This document shows positions 1 through 9,979 of a stretch of DNA of 64,000 nucleotides, piece after piece (positions within the stretch are counted from its first letter, which is position 1; every line of letters starts with the position of its first letter). The translations under genes and the position numbers were made by a program. Below the pieces are notes generated by a model. That model worked only from the letters and a program-made list of their open reading frames with translations. It was not told the origin of the DNA and searched no databases. This DNA comes from Cherax quadricarinatus (taxonomy: Eukaryota; Arthropoda; Malacostraca; Decapoda; Parastacidae): assembly GCF_038502225.1 (NCBI RefSeq), contig NC_091383.1:1196001-1260000 (forward strand), written 5' to 3'.

Positions 1-57
1 TTATCTCCCCTCAGCTTCCCCCTGGCTGTGGCACATCAAACTCAATGAAGATAGATC

Positions 58-199
58 CTTCCACCATTATGACTCACGAAATAGAAATGACACGATTGCA
101 ACCAAACCATACCACGGGCGGGGATAGAACCCGCGATCAGAGAGTCTCAATCGTGGGTTCTATCCCCGTCCGTGGTATGGTTTGTCTTCCACCATTATG
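58..199 (-). mobile_element. Fold-back tRNA-SINE copy 1 with target-site duplication
   Basis: The direct repeat CTTCCACCATTATG occurs at 58-71 and 186-199. Between them lie the 3' tail of a tRNA-derived SINE (GACACGATTGCAACCAAACC, read on +) and a long hairpin. The arms are about 105-134 and 147-176, with a loop of about 12 nt containing AGAGAGTCTC. Each arm carries the tRNA B-box-like GGTTCTATCCC or its complement. The SINE family assignment is from memory; the hairpin and flanking repeats are seen directly. Confidence 0.75.
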
Positions 200-325
200 T
201 TTTATGAACGGTACTGATGGTATCAGAGGGGGTTTATTAGCCCCATTAGTAATTACTGTATCGGCAGTTCACCTCATAGCTGTGAACTGGCTTATAGGCA
301 ACCCACAACAGTAGTGATGTGTGTC

Positions 326-470
326 TTATATGGGGTTGAAGAAGGTTAGGGATGTGTTGAGGTTTAATGATGATAATGTGTGTGTTTTAACAGAGGGTTG
401 AAGAAGGTAAGGATGTGTTGAGGTTTAATGATGATAATGTGTGTCTTACAGGGGGTTGAAGAAGGAAGGG
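326..470 (+). repeat. Three partial copies of the intron-end/exon-start sequence
   Basis: A GGTTGAAGAAGG-type segment, which is the beginning of the first TTLL3-like exon, occurs at about 333, 395 and 454. The copies are separated by nearly identical AGGTTTAATGATGATAATGT stretches. The middle and last copies are each preceded by an acceptor-like TTAACAG or TTACAG. Only the last copy continues into the open exon. Confidence 0.75.
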
Positions 471-607
471 ATGTGGGAGGATGTGATCTTCCCTGGGATG
501 CGCGATGCTCTGGTAGCCGCCATGTTGGCTGCCCAAGTGGAGATAGACTCTTTTAAACACGGCTTCGAACTGTTTGGTGCGGATTTTATGCTCACTGAAG
601 ATCTCAG
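452..607 (+). CDS. TTLL3: TTLL3-like exon (first visible)
   Basis: The exon follows a TTACAG acceptor and ends at a GTAACC donor. Its first base completes a codon begun upstream, and it ends two bases into an arginine codon. It encodes 51 whole residues, including WEDVIFPGMRDALVAAML and then FELFGADFMLTEDL. The second stretch is the strand just before the metal/ATP-binding segment of TTLL ATP-grasp ligases. The sequence around the acceptor is repeated twice just upstream (see the short repeat at 326-470), so the exact acceptor could be argued. This one is preferred because its downstream exon is open and family-like. Confidence 0.85.
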
Positions 608-809
608 GTAACCTTAATGCTGCTCCCATGATTACTAATGCATTTGTAAGAAAGTATCTACGGTTGAATTACTTAGCTGTTTTAATTGTTAACGTTATAA
701 TCAAGACTGATTTCTACTGTATCTTACAGCCAGACTATCAATAATAAGATATAAGGACCCCTTGATTTTTTCTGGGTTCTCCAGGTGGGTAACTTACACA
801 TATGTTGCT
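608..809. other. Intron sequence without recognisable features
   Basis: This AT-rich start of the 8.2-kb intron has no repeat, conserved exon or RNA that I recognise. Confidence 0.5.
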
Positions 810-1186
810 ATCAATAACAACACTGCTACTAGCCAAGCCGTCGAACCCATTACTTTGGCCCTCCTCATGGTGAGCCAAAACACATGACGCTCTAGTCCAC
901 GGAACCACAGAATTGTGTGGTTCCGTGGACTAGATTATTATTATAATCAAGGGGGAAGCGCTAAACCCGGAGGATTATACAGCGCCTGAGGGGGGGATGT
1001 GGAAGGCATTCAGGCTTAATTCGGGGAACTGGAGCACAGATCCAATTCCCTAAATTCCCTAAATCAAGGAACCTTCCTTGAGGGGCCATGGACTAGAGCG
1101 TCATGTGTCTTTCGTTCGCCATGAGGCGGGCCAAAGCAGCATGGGTTCAACTCCTTGGCTAGTCACGGTGTTTTTATTAATCAATA
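810..1186. mobile_element. Fold-back element with about 90-bp inverted arms enclosing a SINE-like core
   Basis: The left arm (about 817-905, with CTAGCCAAGCCGTCGAACCC) is the inverted complement of the right arm (about 1090-1180), with scattered mismatches. ATCAATA flanks the unit at 810-816 and 1180-1186 and may be a target-site duplication. A second perfect hairpin lies at about 897-931 (CCACGGAACCACA and its complement). The centre holds a GGGGAAGCGCTAAACCCGGA segment shared with repeats near 16430 and 51820. Confidence 0.6.
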
Positions 1187-1361
1187 CCACTCGTTTGTGG
1201 GTACAATAATATCTTTCTATGTATGATAATTGTGTTTATGTGTACATGTCGGGCCGAAATGTGGTCACCAGTTTCTTTCTCCTAAGTCCTGGTTATTTGT
1301 GTGTTGATGTCTGACTAAGACTGCACAAATTATGTAGGTTGATGACTCTGTTCACCAAGAA

Positions 1362-3718
1362 CTGGTGCAGCTGGTAGTGCTGCTGTTGTCGTACACTGGT
1401 GCAGCTGGTAGTGCTGCTGTTGTCGTACACTGGTGCAGCTGGTAGTGCTGCTGTTGTCGTACACTGGTGCAGCTGGTAGTGCTGCTGTTGTCGTACACTG
1501 GTGCAGCTGGTAGTGCTGCTGTTGTCGTACACTGGTGTAGCTGGTAGTGCTGCTGTTGTCGTACACTGGTGCAGCTGGTAGTGCTGCTGTTGTCGTACAC
1601 TGGTGTAGCTGGTAGTGCTGCTGTTGTCGTACACTGGTGTACACTGGTGCAGCTGGTAGTGCTGCTGTTGTCGTACACTGGTGCAGCTGGTAGTGCTGCT
1701 GTTGTCGTACACTGGTGCAGCTGGTAGTGCTGCTGTTGTCGTACACTGGTGCAGCTGGTAGTGCTGCTGTTGTCGTACACTGGTGTAGCTGGTAGTGCTG
1801 CTGTTGTCGTACACTGGTGTAGCTGGTAGTGCTGCTGTTGTCGTACACTGGTGCAGCTGGTAGTGCTGCTGTTGTCGTACACTGGTGCAGCTGGTAGTGC
1901 TGCTGTTGTCGTACACTGGTGCAGCTGGTAGTGCTGCTGTTGTCGTACACTGGTGCAGCTGGTAGTGCTGCTGTTGTCGTACACTGGTGCAGCTGGTAGT
2001 GCTGCTGTTGTCGTACACTGGTGCAGCTGGTAGTGCTGCTGTTGTCGTACACTGGTGCAGCTGGTAGTGCTGCTGTTGTCGTACACTGGTGTAGCTGGTA
2101 GTGCTGCTGTTGTCGTACACTGGTGCAGCTGGTAGTGCTGCTGTTGTCGTACACTGGTGTAGCTGGTAGTGCTGCTGTTGTCGTACACTGGTGCAGCTGG
2201 TAGTGCTGCTGTTGTCGTACACTGGTGCAGCTGGTAGTGCTGCTGTTGTCGTACACTGGTGTAGCTGGTAGTGCTGCTGTTGTCGTACACTGGTGCAGCT
2301 GGTAGTGCTGCTGTTGTCGTACACTGGTGCAGCTGGTAGTGCTGCTGTTGTCGTACACTGGTGCAGCTGGTAGTGCTGCTGTTGTCGTACACTGGTGCAG
2401 CTGGTAGTGCTGCTGTTGTCGTACACTGGTGCAGCTGGTAGTGCTGCTGTTGTCGTACACTGGTGCAGCTGGTAGTGCTGCTGTTGTCGTACACTGGTGT
2501 AGCTGGTAGTGCTGTTGTTGTCGTACACTGGCGCAGCTGGTAGTGCTGCTGTTGTCGTACACTGGTGCAGCTGGTAATGCTGCTGTTGTCGTACACTGGT
2601 GTAGCTGGTAGTGCTGCTGTTGTCGTACACTGGTGTAGCTGGTAGTGCTGCTGTTGTCGTACACTGGTGTAGCTGGTAGTGCTGCTGTTGTCGTACACTG
2701 GTGCAGCTGGTAGTGCTGCTGTTGTCGTACACTGGTGCAGCTGGTAGTGCTGCTGTTGTCGTACACTGGTGCAGCTGGTAATGCTGCTGTTGTCGTACAC
2801 TGGTGTAGCTGGTAGTGCTGCTGTTGTCGTACACTGGTGCAGCTGGTAGTGCTGCTGTTGTCGTACACTGGTGTAGCTGGTAGTGCTGCTGTTGTCGTAC
2901 ACTGGTGTAGCTGGTAGTGCTGCTGTTGTCGTACACTGGTGCAGCTGGTAGTGCTGCTGTTGTCGTACACTGGTGCAGCTGGTAGTGCTGCTGTTGTCGT
3001 ACACTGGTGCAGCTGGTAGTGCTGCTGTTGTCGTACACTGGTGCAGCTGGTAGTGCTGCTGTTGTCGTACACTGGTGCAGCTGGTAGTGCTGCTGTTGTC
3101 GTACACTGGTGCAGCTGGTAGTGCTGCTGTTGTCGTACAATGGTGCAGCTGGTAGTGCTGTTGTTGTCGTACACTGGCGCAGCTGGTAGTGCTGCTGTTG
3201 TCGTACACTGGTGCAGCTGGTAGTGCTGTTGTTGTCGTACACTGGCGCAGCTGGTAGTGCTGCTGTTGTCGTACACTGGTGCAGCTGGTAGTGCTGCTGT
3301 TGTCGTACAATGGTGCAGCTGGTAGTGCTGCTGTTGTCGTACACTGGTGCAGCTGGTAGTGCTGCTGTTGTCGTACACTGGTGCAGCTGGTAGTGCTGCT
3401 GTTGTCGTACACTGGTGCAGCTGGTAGTGCTGCTGTTGTCGTACACTGGTGCAGCTGGTAGTGCTACTGTTGTCGTACACTGGTGCAGCTGGTAGTGCTG
3501 CTGTTGTCGTACACTGGTGCAGCTGGTAGTGCTACTGTTGTCGTACACTGGTGCAGCTGGTAGTGCTGCTGTTGTCGTACACTGGTGCAGCTGGTAGTGC
3601 TGCTGTTGTCGTACACTGGTGCAGCTGGTAGTGCTGCTGTTGTCGTACACTGGTGCAGCTGGTAGTGCTGCTGTTGTCGTACACTGGTGCAGCTGGTAGT
3701 GCTGCTGTTGTCCTACAC
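1362..3718. repeat. 34-bp minisatellite, about 69 copies
   Basis: The unit contains CTGCTGTTGTCGTACACTGG preceded by TGCAGCTGGTAGTG. Variants are mainly TGCAG/TGTAG and single substitutions, and there is one short internal deletion near 1640. Because 34 is not a multiple of 3 and the unit has no stop on the - strand, all three - strand frames stay open. This explains the long Cys/Gln/Thr-rich reading frames there. It lies within TTLL3-like intron 1. Confidence 0.95.
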
Positions 3719-3934
3719 ATTGATGGGTTCTATACAGAACTGGATCACAACAGTTAGACTTCTGCACTTTCAAACCAAATTTTTTACTGTATTTTTTGTA
3801 TTCAAGTTGTGTCCATGCATTAAGTTGACATCTTAATTTTGAGTGACTCTCTGTCATAAGTGTGAAGTCATGGATGTCAGTCACAGGTGTGATAGAACTA
3901 ATAGAAAATATATGAAATACTTTGACTTCTAGAA

Positions 3935-4277
3935 CGTGTTTAAGATAAGATTTAAGATTAGATAAGATTTCGTTCGGATTTTTAACCCCGGAGGGTTAGC
4001 CACCCAGGATAACCCAAGAAAGTCAGTGCGTCATCGAGGACTGTCTAACTTATTTCCATTGTGGTCCTTAATCTTGTCCCCCAGGATGCCACCCACACCA
4101 GTCGACTAACACCCAGGTACCTATTTGCTGCTAGGTGAACAGGACAACAGGTGTAAGGAAACGTGTCGAAATGTTTCCACCCGCCGGGAATCGAACCCGG
4201 GCCCTCCGTGTGTGAAGCGGGAGCTTGAGCCACCAGGCCACCGGGCCACTTGCACCAGGCCACCGGGCCACTAAAGG
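3935..4277 (-). mobile_element. tRNA-derived SINE, near full length
   Basis: Read on the - strand, the element begins with a tRNA-like head. An A-box-like TGGCCTGGTGG is followed by a B box (GGTTCGATTCC) near 4190-4200. The SINE body (AACACCCAGGTACCTATTTG on +) comes next, and then an A/T-rich tail of TAAGATT repeats at 3945-3975. A 22-bp segment of the head is duplicated at the 5' end (CACCAGGCCACCGGGCCACT twice, 4230-4272). Confidence 0.82.
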
Positions 4278-4460
4278 ATACAATTCAGTCCTGTGACCTC
4301 GGTCACTTCAAGACCCTATTTTGAGTGACTAAGTTTGTTAATTATGTCCAAAAAGTGAAAAAAATATGTCTTTTTTCCCCTGGTAGCCAATATCATACAT
4401 CTTTGCATGACATAAGTGTGGATAATGGAGTCAGAGTGCACCTGAACACCTCTCTTCAAC

Positions 4461-4566
4461 TTAACCTTCAGATGACTCAAGAAATCGTAATGACACGATT
4501 GTAAACAAACCGAACCCCCGGCCGGGGGTTCAATCCCGGCCGGGGGTATGGTTTAACCTTCAGATG
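4461..4566 (-). mobile_element. Fold-back tRNA-SINE copy 2 with target-site duplication
   Basis: The direct repeat TTAACCTTCAGATG lies at 4461-4474 and 4553-4566. The interior has the same leader as copy 1 (ATCGTAATGACACGATTG) and then a GC-rich hairpin, ACCCCCGGCCGGGG against CCCGGCCGGGGGT, with a 7-nt loop. The turn-around point is closer to the SINE tail than in copies 1 and 3. Confidence 0.78.
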
Positions 4567-4752
4567 CATGATAGAACTGATGAACTGGCAAAGATGCTTG
4601 CAAGGAGGGAGTAGATTGCAACATGGTGTTGCTAGCAAGTAGTTTCAGACAGTAATGGGACAAGAACTACGACTCAACTTCATTATCTTGTGATAGAGGG
4701 GACTGACACAAGTTAGTCCAATCTATCGCCATTCTGTCATGCATTCTAACAG

Positions 4753-7260
4753 TTAGGCTTGGGCTGCTACAAGTACCTCCGGATGTCACTTCTCCCAGGC
4801 TTGGGCTGGGCTGCAAGTACCTCTGGGTGTCACTTCTCCCAGGCTTGGGCTGGGCTGCAAGTACCTCTGGGTGTCACTTCTCCCAGGCTTGGGTTGGGCT
4901 ACAAGTACCTCTGGATGTCACTTCTCCCAGGCTTGGGTTGGGCTACAAGTACCTCTGGATGTCACTTCTCCCAGGCTTGGGCTGGGCTGCAAGTACCTCT
5001 GGGTGTCACTTCTCCCAGGCTTGGGTTGGGCTACAAGTACCTCTGGATGTCACTTCTCCCAGGCTTGGGTTGGGCTACAAGTACCTCTGGATGTCACTTC
5101 TCCCAGGCTTGGGTTGGGCTACAAGTACCTCTGGATGTCACTTCTCCCAGGCTTGGGTTGGGCTACAAGTACCTCTGGATGTCACTTCTCCCAGGCTTGG
5201 GTTGGGCTATATGTACCTCTGGATGTCACTTCTACCAGGCTTGGGTTGGGCTACAAGTACCTCTGGATGTCACTTCTCCCAGGCTTCGGTTGGGCTACAA
5301 GTACCTCTGGATGCTACAACTGCCAGGTTTGGAGGGGGCTACAAGTACCTCTGGAGGTCACTACTGCCAGGTTTGGAAGAGGCTACTAGGACCTCCGGAT
5401 GTCACTTTTTCCGGGCTTGGGTTGGGCTACAAGTATCTCTGGATGCCACAACTGCGAGGCTCAGGTTAGGCTACAAGTATCTCTGGAGGTCACAACTGCG
5501 AGGCTTATGTTAGGCTACAAGTATCTCTGGAGGTCACAACTGTGAGGCTTAGGTTAGGCTACAAGTATCTCTGGAGGTCACAACTACGAGGCTTAGGTTA
5601 GGCTACAAGTATCTCTGGATGCCACAACTGCGAGGCTTAGGTTAGGCTACAAGTATTTCTGGAGGTCACAACTGCGAGGCTTAGGTTAGGCTACAAGTAT
5701 CTCTGGAGGTCACAACTGTGAGGCTTAGGTTAGGCTACAAGTATCTCTGGAGGTCACAACTGCCAGGCTTAGGTTAGGCTACAAGTATCTCTGGAGGTCA
5801 CAACTGCGAGGCTTAGGTTAGGCTACAAGTATCTCTGGAGGTCACAACTGTGAGGCTTAGGTTAGACTACAAGTATCTCTGGAGGTCACAACTGTGAGGC
5901 TTAGGTTAGGCTACAAGTATCTCTGGAGGTCACAACTGTGAGGCATAGGTTAGGCTACAAGTATCTCTGGAGGTCACAACTGTGAGGCTTAGGTTAGGCT
6001 ACAAGTATCTCTGGAGGTCACAACTGTGAGGCTTAGGTTAGGCTACAAGTATCTCTGGAGGTCACAGCTGCGAGGCTTAGGTTAGGCTACAAGTACCTCT
6101 GGAGGTCACAACTGTGAGGCTTAGGTTAGGCTACAAGTATCTCTGGAGGTCACAACTGCGAGGCTTAGGTTAGGCTACAAGTACCTCTGGAGGTCACAAC
6201 TGCGAGGCTTAGGTTAGGCTACAAGTATCTCTGGAGGTCACAACTGCGAAGCTTAGGTTAGGCTACAAGTATCTATGGAGGTCACAACTGCGAGGCTTAG
6301 GTTAGGCTACAAGTATCTCTGGAGGTCACATCTGCGAGGCTTAGGTTAGGCTACAAGTACCTCTGCAGGTCACAACTGCCAGGCTTAGGTTAGGCTACAA
6401 GTATCTCTGGAGGTCACAACTGCGAGGCTTAGGCTAGGCTACAAGTATCTCTGGAGGTCACAACTGCGAGGCTTAGATTAGGCTACAAGTATCTCTGGAG
6501 GTCACAACTGCGAGGCTTAGGTTAGGCTACAAGTACCAAGGGAGGTCACAACTGCGAGGCTTAGGTTAGGCTACAAGTATCTCTGGAGGTCACAACTGCG
6601 AGGCTTAGGTTAGGCTACAAGTATCTCTGGAGGTCACAACTGCGAGGCTTAGGTTAGGCTACAAGTATCTCTGGAGGTCACAACTGCGAGGCTTAGGTTA
6701 GGCTACAAGTATCTCTGGAGGTCACAACTGCGAGGCTTAGGTTAGGCTACAAGTATCTCTGGAGGTCACAACTGCGAGGCTTAGGTTAGGCTACAAGTAT
6801 CTCTGGAGGTCACAACTGCGAGGCTTAGGTTAGGCTACAAGTATCTCTGGAGGTCACAACTGCGAGGCTTAGGTTAGGCTACAAGTACCTCAGGAGGTCA
6901 CAACTGCGAGGCTTAGGTTAGGCTACAAGTATCTCTGGAGGTCACAACTGCGAGGCTTAGGTTAGGCTACAAGTATCTCTGGAGGTCACAACTGCGAGGC
7001 TTAGGTTAGGCTACAAGTATCTCTGGAGGTCACAACTGTGAGGCTTAGGTTAGGCTACAAGTATCTCTGGAGGTCACAACTGCGAGGCTTAGGTCAGGCT
7101 ACAAGTACCAAGGGAGGTCACAACTGCGAGGCTTAGGTTAGGCTACAAGTACCTCTGGAGGTCACAACTGTGAGGCTTAGGTTAGGCTACAAGTATCTCT
7201 GGAGGTCACAACTGCGAGGCTTAGGTTAGGCTACAAGTATCTCTGGAGGTCACAACTTAG
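4753..7260. repeat. 44-bp minisatellite in two subfamilies, about 57 copies
   Basis: Units from about 4760 to 5330 contain CACTTCTCCCAGGCTTGGGT. Units from about 5330 to 7260 contain GGCTTAGGTTAGGCTACAAG with GGAGGTCACAACTG. Both share CTACAAGTA(C/T)CTCTGGA and the 44-bp period, so they are one family in two homogenised blocks with a short mixed zone at 5300-5420. The first block has open + frames and the second has TAG stops. Confidence 0.94.
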
Positions 7261-7262
<2 letters not shown>

Positions 7263-7355
<93 letters not shown>

Positions 7356-7356
7356 G
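7263..7356. repeat. (TAA)n microsatellite
   Basis: About 30 near-perfect TAA units grow directly out of the last TTAGGTTAA of the 44-bp array. Confidence 0.95.
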
Positions 7357-7619
7357 AATAATAAGAAGAATTTCAGATATAACAAATTTTTTCTGAAAAT
7401 GACAACATTCACAAATGCATATTACGTCATTTTGGAAAAATACTGATTTTTTTTTCACAAAACTTACATAAAAAGTTATAATCAAATTAATTAAGTTTCC
7501 ATATATTTCAGTGTATTGTAATTGAGTTGATAAATTGTTTTTTGGTCACATATGAATGGACATTGAGGTTGCCATGACAACCAGCGATCACAGGCCCTAA
7601 CATCTGACCGTATCAGGTT

Positions 7620-8765
7620 CAGGTATACGGGAACCATACATGTACAATGGTGTATCAGAGACAACAGAACTCAGGTATACAGGAACCATACATGTACAAT
7701 GGTGTACGAGAGACAACAGAACTCAGGTATACGGGAACCATACATGTACAATGGTGTATCAGAGACAACAGAACTCAGGTATACAGGAACCATACATGTA
7801 CAATGGTGCACCAGAGACAACAGAACTCAGGTATACAGGAACCATACATGTACAATGGTGTATCAGAGACAACAGAACTCAGGTATACAGGAACCATACA
7901 TGTACAATGGTGTATCAGAGACAACAGAACTCAGGTATACAGGAACCATACATGTACAATGGTGTATCAGAGACAACAGAACTCAGGTATACAGGAACCA
8001 TACATGTACAATGGTGTATCAGAGACAACAGAACTCAGGTATACAGGAACCATACATGTACAATGGTGTACGAGAGACAACAGAACTCAGGTATACGGGA
8101 ACCATACATGTACAATGGTGTATCAGAGACAACAGAACTCAGGTATACGGGAACCATACATGTACAATGGTGTACCAGAGACAACAGAACTCAGGTATAC
8201 AGGAACCATACATGTACAATGGTGTATCAGAGACAACAGAACTCAGGTATACAGGAACCATACATGTACAATGGTGTATCAGAGACAACAGAACTCAGGT
8301 ATACAGGAACCATACATGTACAATGGTGTATCAGAGACAACAGAACTCAGGTATACAGGAACCATACATGTACAATGGTGTATCAGAGACAACAGAACTC
8401 AGGTATACAGGAACCATACATGTACAATGGTGTATCAGAGACAACAGAACTCAGGTATACGGGAACCATACATGTACAATGGTGTACCAGAGACAACAGA
8501 ACTCAGGTATACGGGAACCATACATGTACAATGGTGCACCAGAGACAACAGAACTCAGGTATACGGGAACCATACATGTACAATGGTGCACCAGAGACAA
8601 CAGAACTCAGGTATACGGGAACCATACATGTACAATGGTGCACCAGAGACAACAGAACTCAGGTATACGGGAACCATACATGTACAATGGTGCACCAGAG
8701 ACAACAGAACTCAGGTATACGGGAACCATACATGTACAATGGTGCACCAGAGACAACAGAACATC
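7620..8765. repeat. 52-bp minisatellite, about 22 copies
   Basis: The unit contains CATACATGTACAATGGTG and AGAGACAACAGAACTC. GTATCAG units predominate in the first two thirds, while GCACCAG with a CGGGAA variant predominates after about 8510. The array therefore has polarity. It ends 82 bp before the second TTLL3-like exon. Confidence 0.94.
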
Positions 8766-8847
8766 TTAGGAAAGTAATTTGATTGGACAGGTATTGTTAC
8801 TTAAATAACTGTATGGTGGATTGACTGATGGATGTGTATATCAACAG

Positions 8848-8945
8848 ACCCTGGTTGATAGAGATCAACTCGTCACCCTGCATGGCTGCTACTACCAGCG
8901 TTACGCGCAGGATGTGCACCCAGTGTCTCCAGGATGTTATTAAAG
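8848..8945 (+). CDS. TTLL3: TTLL3-like exon with the EIN catalytic motif
   Basis: The acceptor is CAACAG and the donor is GTAGTA. The phase matches the previous exon (2) and leaves phase 1. It encodes RPWLIEINSSPCMAATTSV followed by TRRMCTQCLQDVIK. The EIN triplet is the conserved glutamate/asparagine pair that binds magnesium in TTL-family ATP-grasp enzymes, and NSSP is typical of the glycylase branch. The exon is sandwiched between a 52-bp array ending 80 bp upstream and a TAA microsatellite starting at its donor. The GTAGTAGTA at the donor runs directly into that microsatellite. Confidence 0.88.
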
Positions 8946-8954
8946 GTAGTAGTA

Positions 8955-9017
<63 letters not shown>
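8946..9017. repeat. (GTA)/(TAA) microsatellite at a splice donor
   Basis: A GTAGTAGTAG start, which includes the donor GT, runs into about 20 TAA units. Confidence 0.9.
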
Positions 9018-9029
9018 TCTTTATTTCTA

Positions 9030-9976
9030 CCAGCACATGTACAAGGTATACAAGTACATGTACAAGGTATACCAGTACATGTACAAGGTATACAAGTACA
9101 TGTACAAGGTATACAAGTACTTGTACAAGGTATACAAGTACATGTACAAGGTATACAAGTACATGTACAAGGTATACCAGTACATGTACAAGGTATACAA
9201 GTACATGTACAAGGTATACAAGTACTTGTACAAGGTATACAAGTACATGTACAAGGTATACAAGTACATGTACAAGGTATACAAGTACATGTACAAGGTA
9301 TACAAGTACATGTACAATGTATACAAGTACATGTACAAGGTATACAAGTACATGTACAAGGTATACAAGTACATGTACAAGGTATATAAGTACATGTACA
9401 AGGTATACAAGTACATGTACAAGGTATACAAGTACATGTACAAGGTATACAAGTACATGTACAAGGTATACAAGTACATGTACAAGGTATACAAGTACAT
9501 GTACAAGGTATACAAGTACATGTACAATGTATACAAGTACATGTACAAGGTATACAAGTACATGTACAAGGTATACAAGTACATGTACAAGGTATACAAG
9601 TACATGTACAAGGTATACAAGTACATGTACAAGGTATACAAGTACATGTACAAGGTATACAAGTACATGTACAAGGTATACAAGTACATGTACAAGGTAT
9701 ACAAGTACATGTACAAGGTACACAAATACATGTACAAGGTATACAGGTACATGTACAAGATATACAAGTACATGTACAAGTTATACAAGTACATGTACAA
9801 GGTACACAAGTACATGTACAAGGTATACAAGTACATGTACAAGGTATACAAGTACATGTACAAGGTATACAAGTATATGTACAAGGTATACAAGTACATG
9901 TACAAGGTATACAAGTACATGTACAAGGTATACCAGTACATGTACGAGGTATACCAGTACATGTACAAGGTATACA
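9030..9976. repeat. 21-bp palindrome-rich minisatellite, about 45 copies
   Basis: The unit contains GTACATGTACAAGGTATAC. Both GTACATGTAC and GTATAC are perfect palindromes, so every unit can form two small hairpins. All six frames stay open over long stretches because 21 is a multiple of 3 and the unit has few stops. It lies in TTLL3-like intron 2. Confidence 0.94.
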
Positions 9977-9979
9977 GAT

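Noticed and set aside
45..314. 89-codon frame at the start of the window
   Set aside because: It reads through the fold-back SINE and its flanking duplication. There is no similarity and no link to the TTLL3-like exon.
1293..3884. 863-codon Cys/Gln-rich - strand frame resembling a structural or silk-like protein
   Set aside because: All three - strand frames are open because the 34-bp unit lacks stops. The non-repeat ends have no signal peptide or domain.
4150..4262. Functional tRNA gene on the - strand
   Set aside because: A and B boxes are present, but the segment is the head of a SINE with body and tail, and no good cloverleaf acceptor stem is seen.
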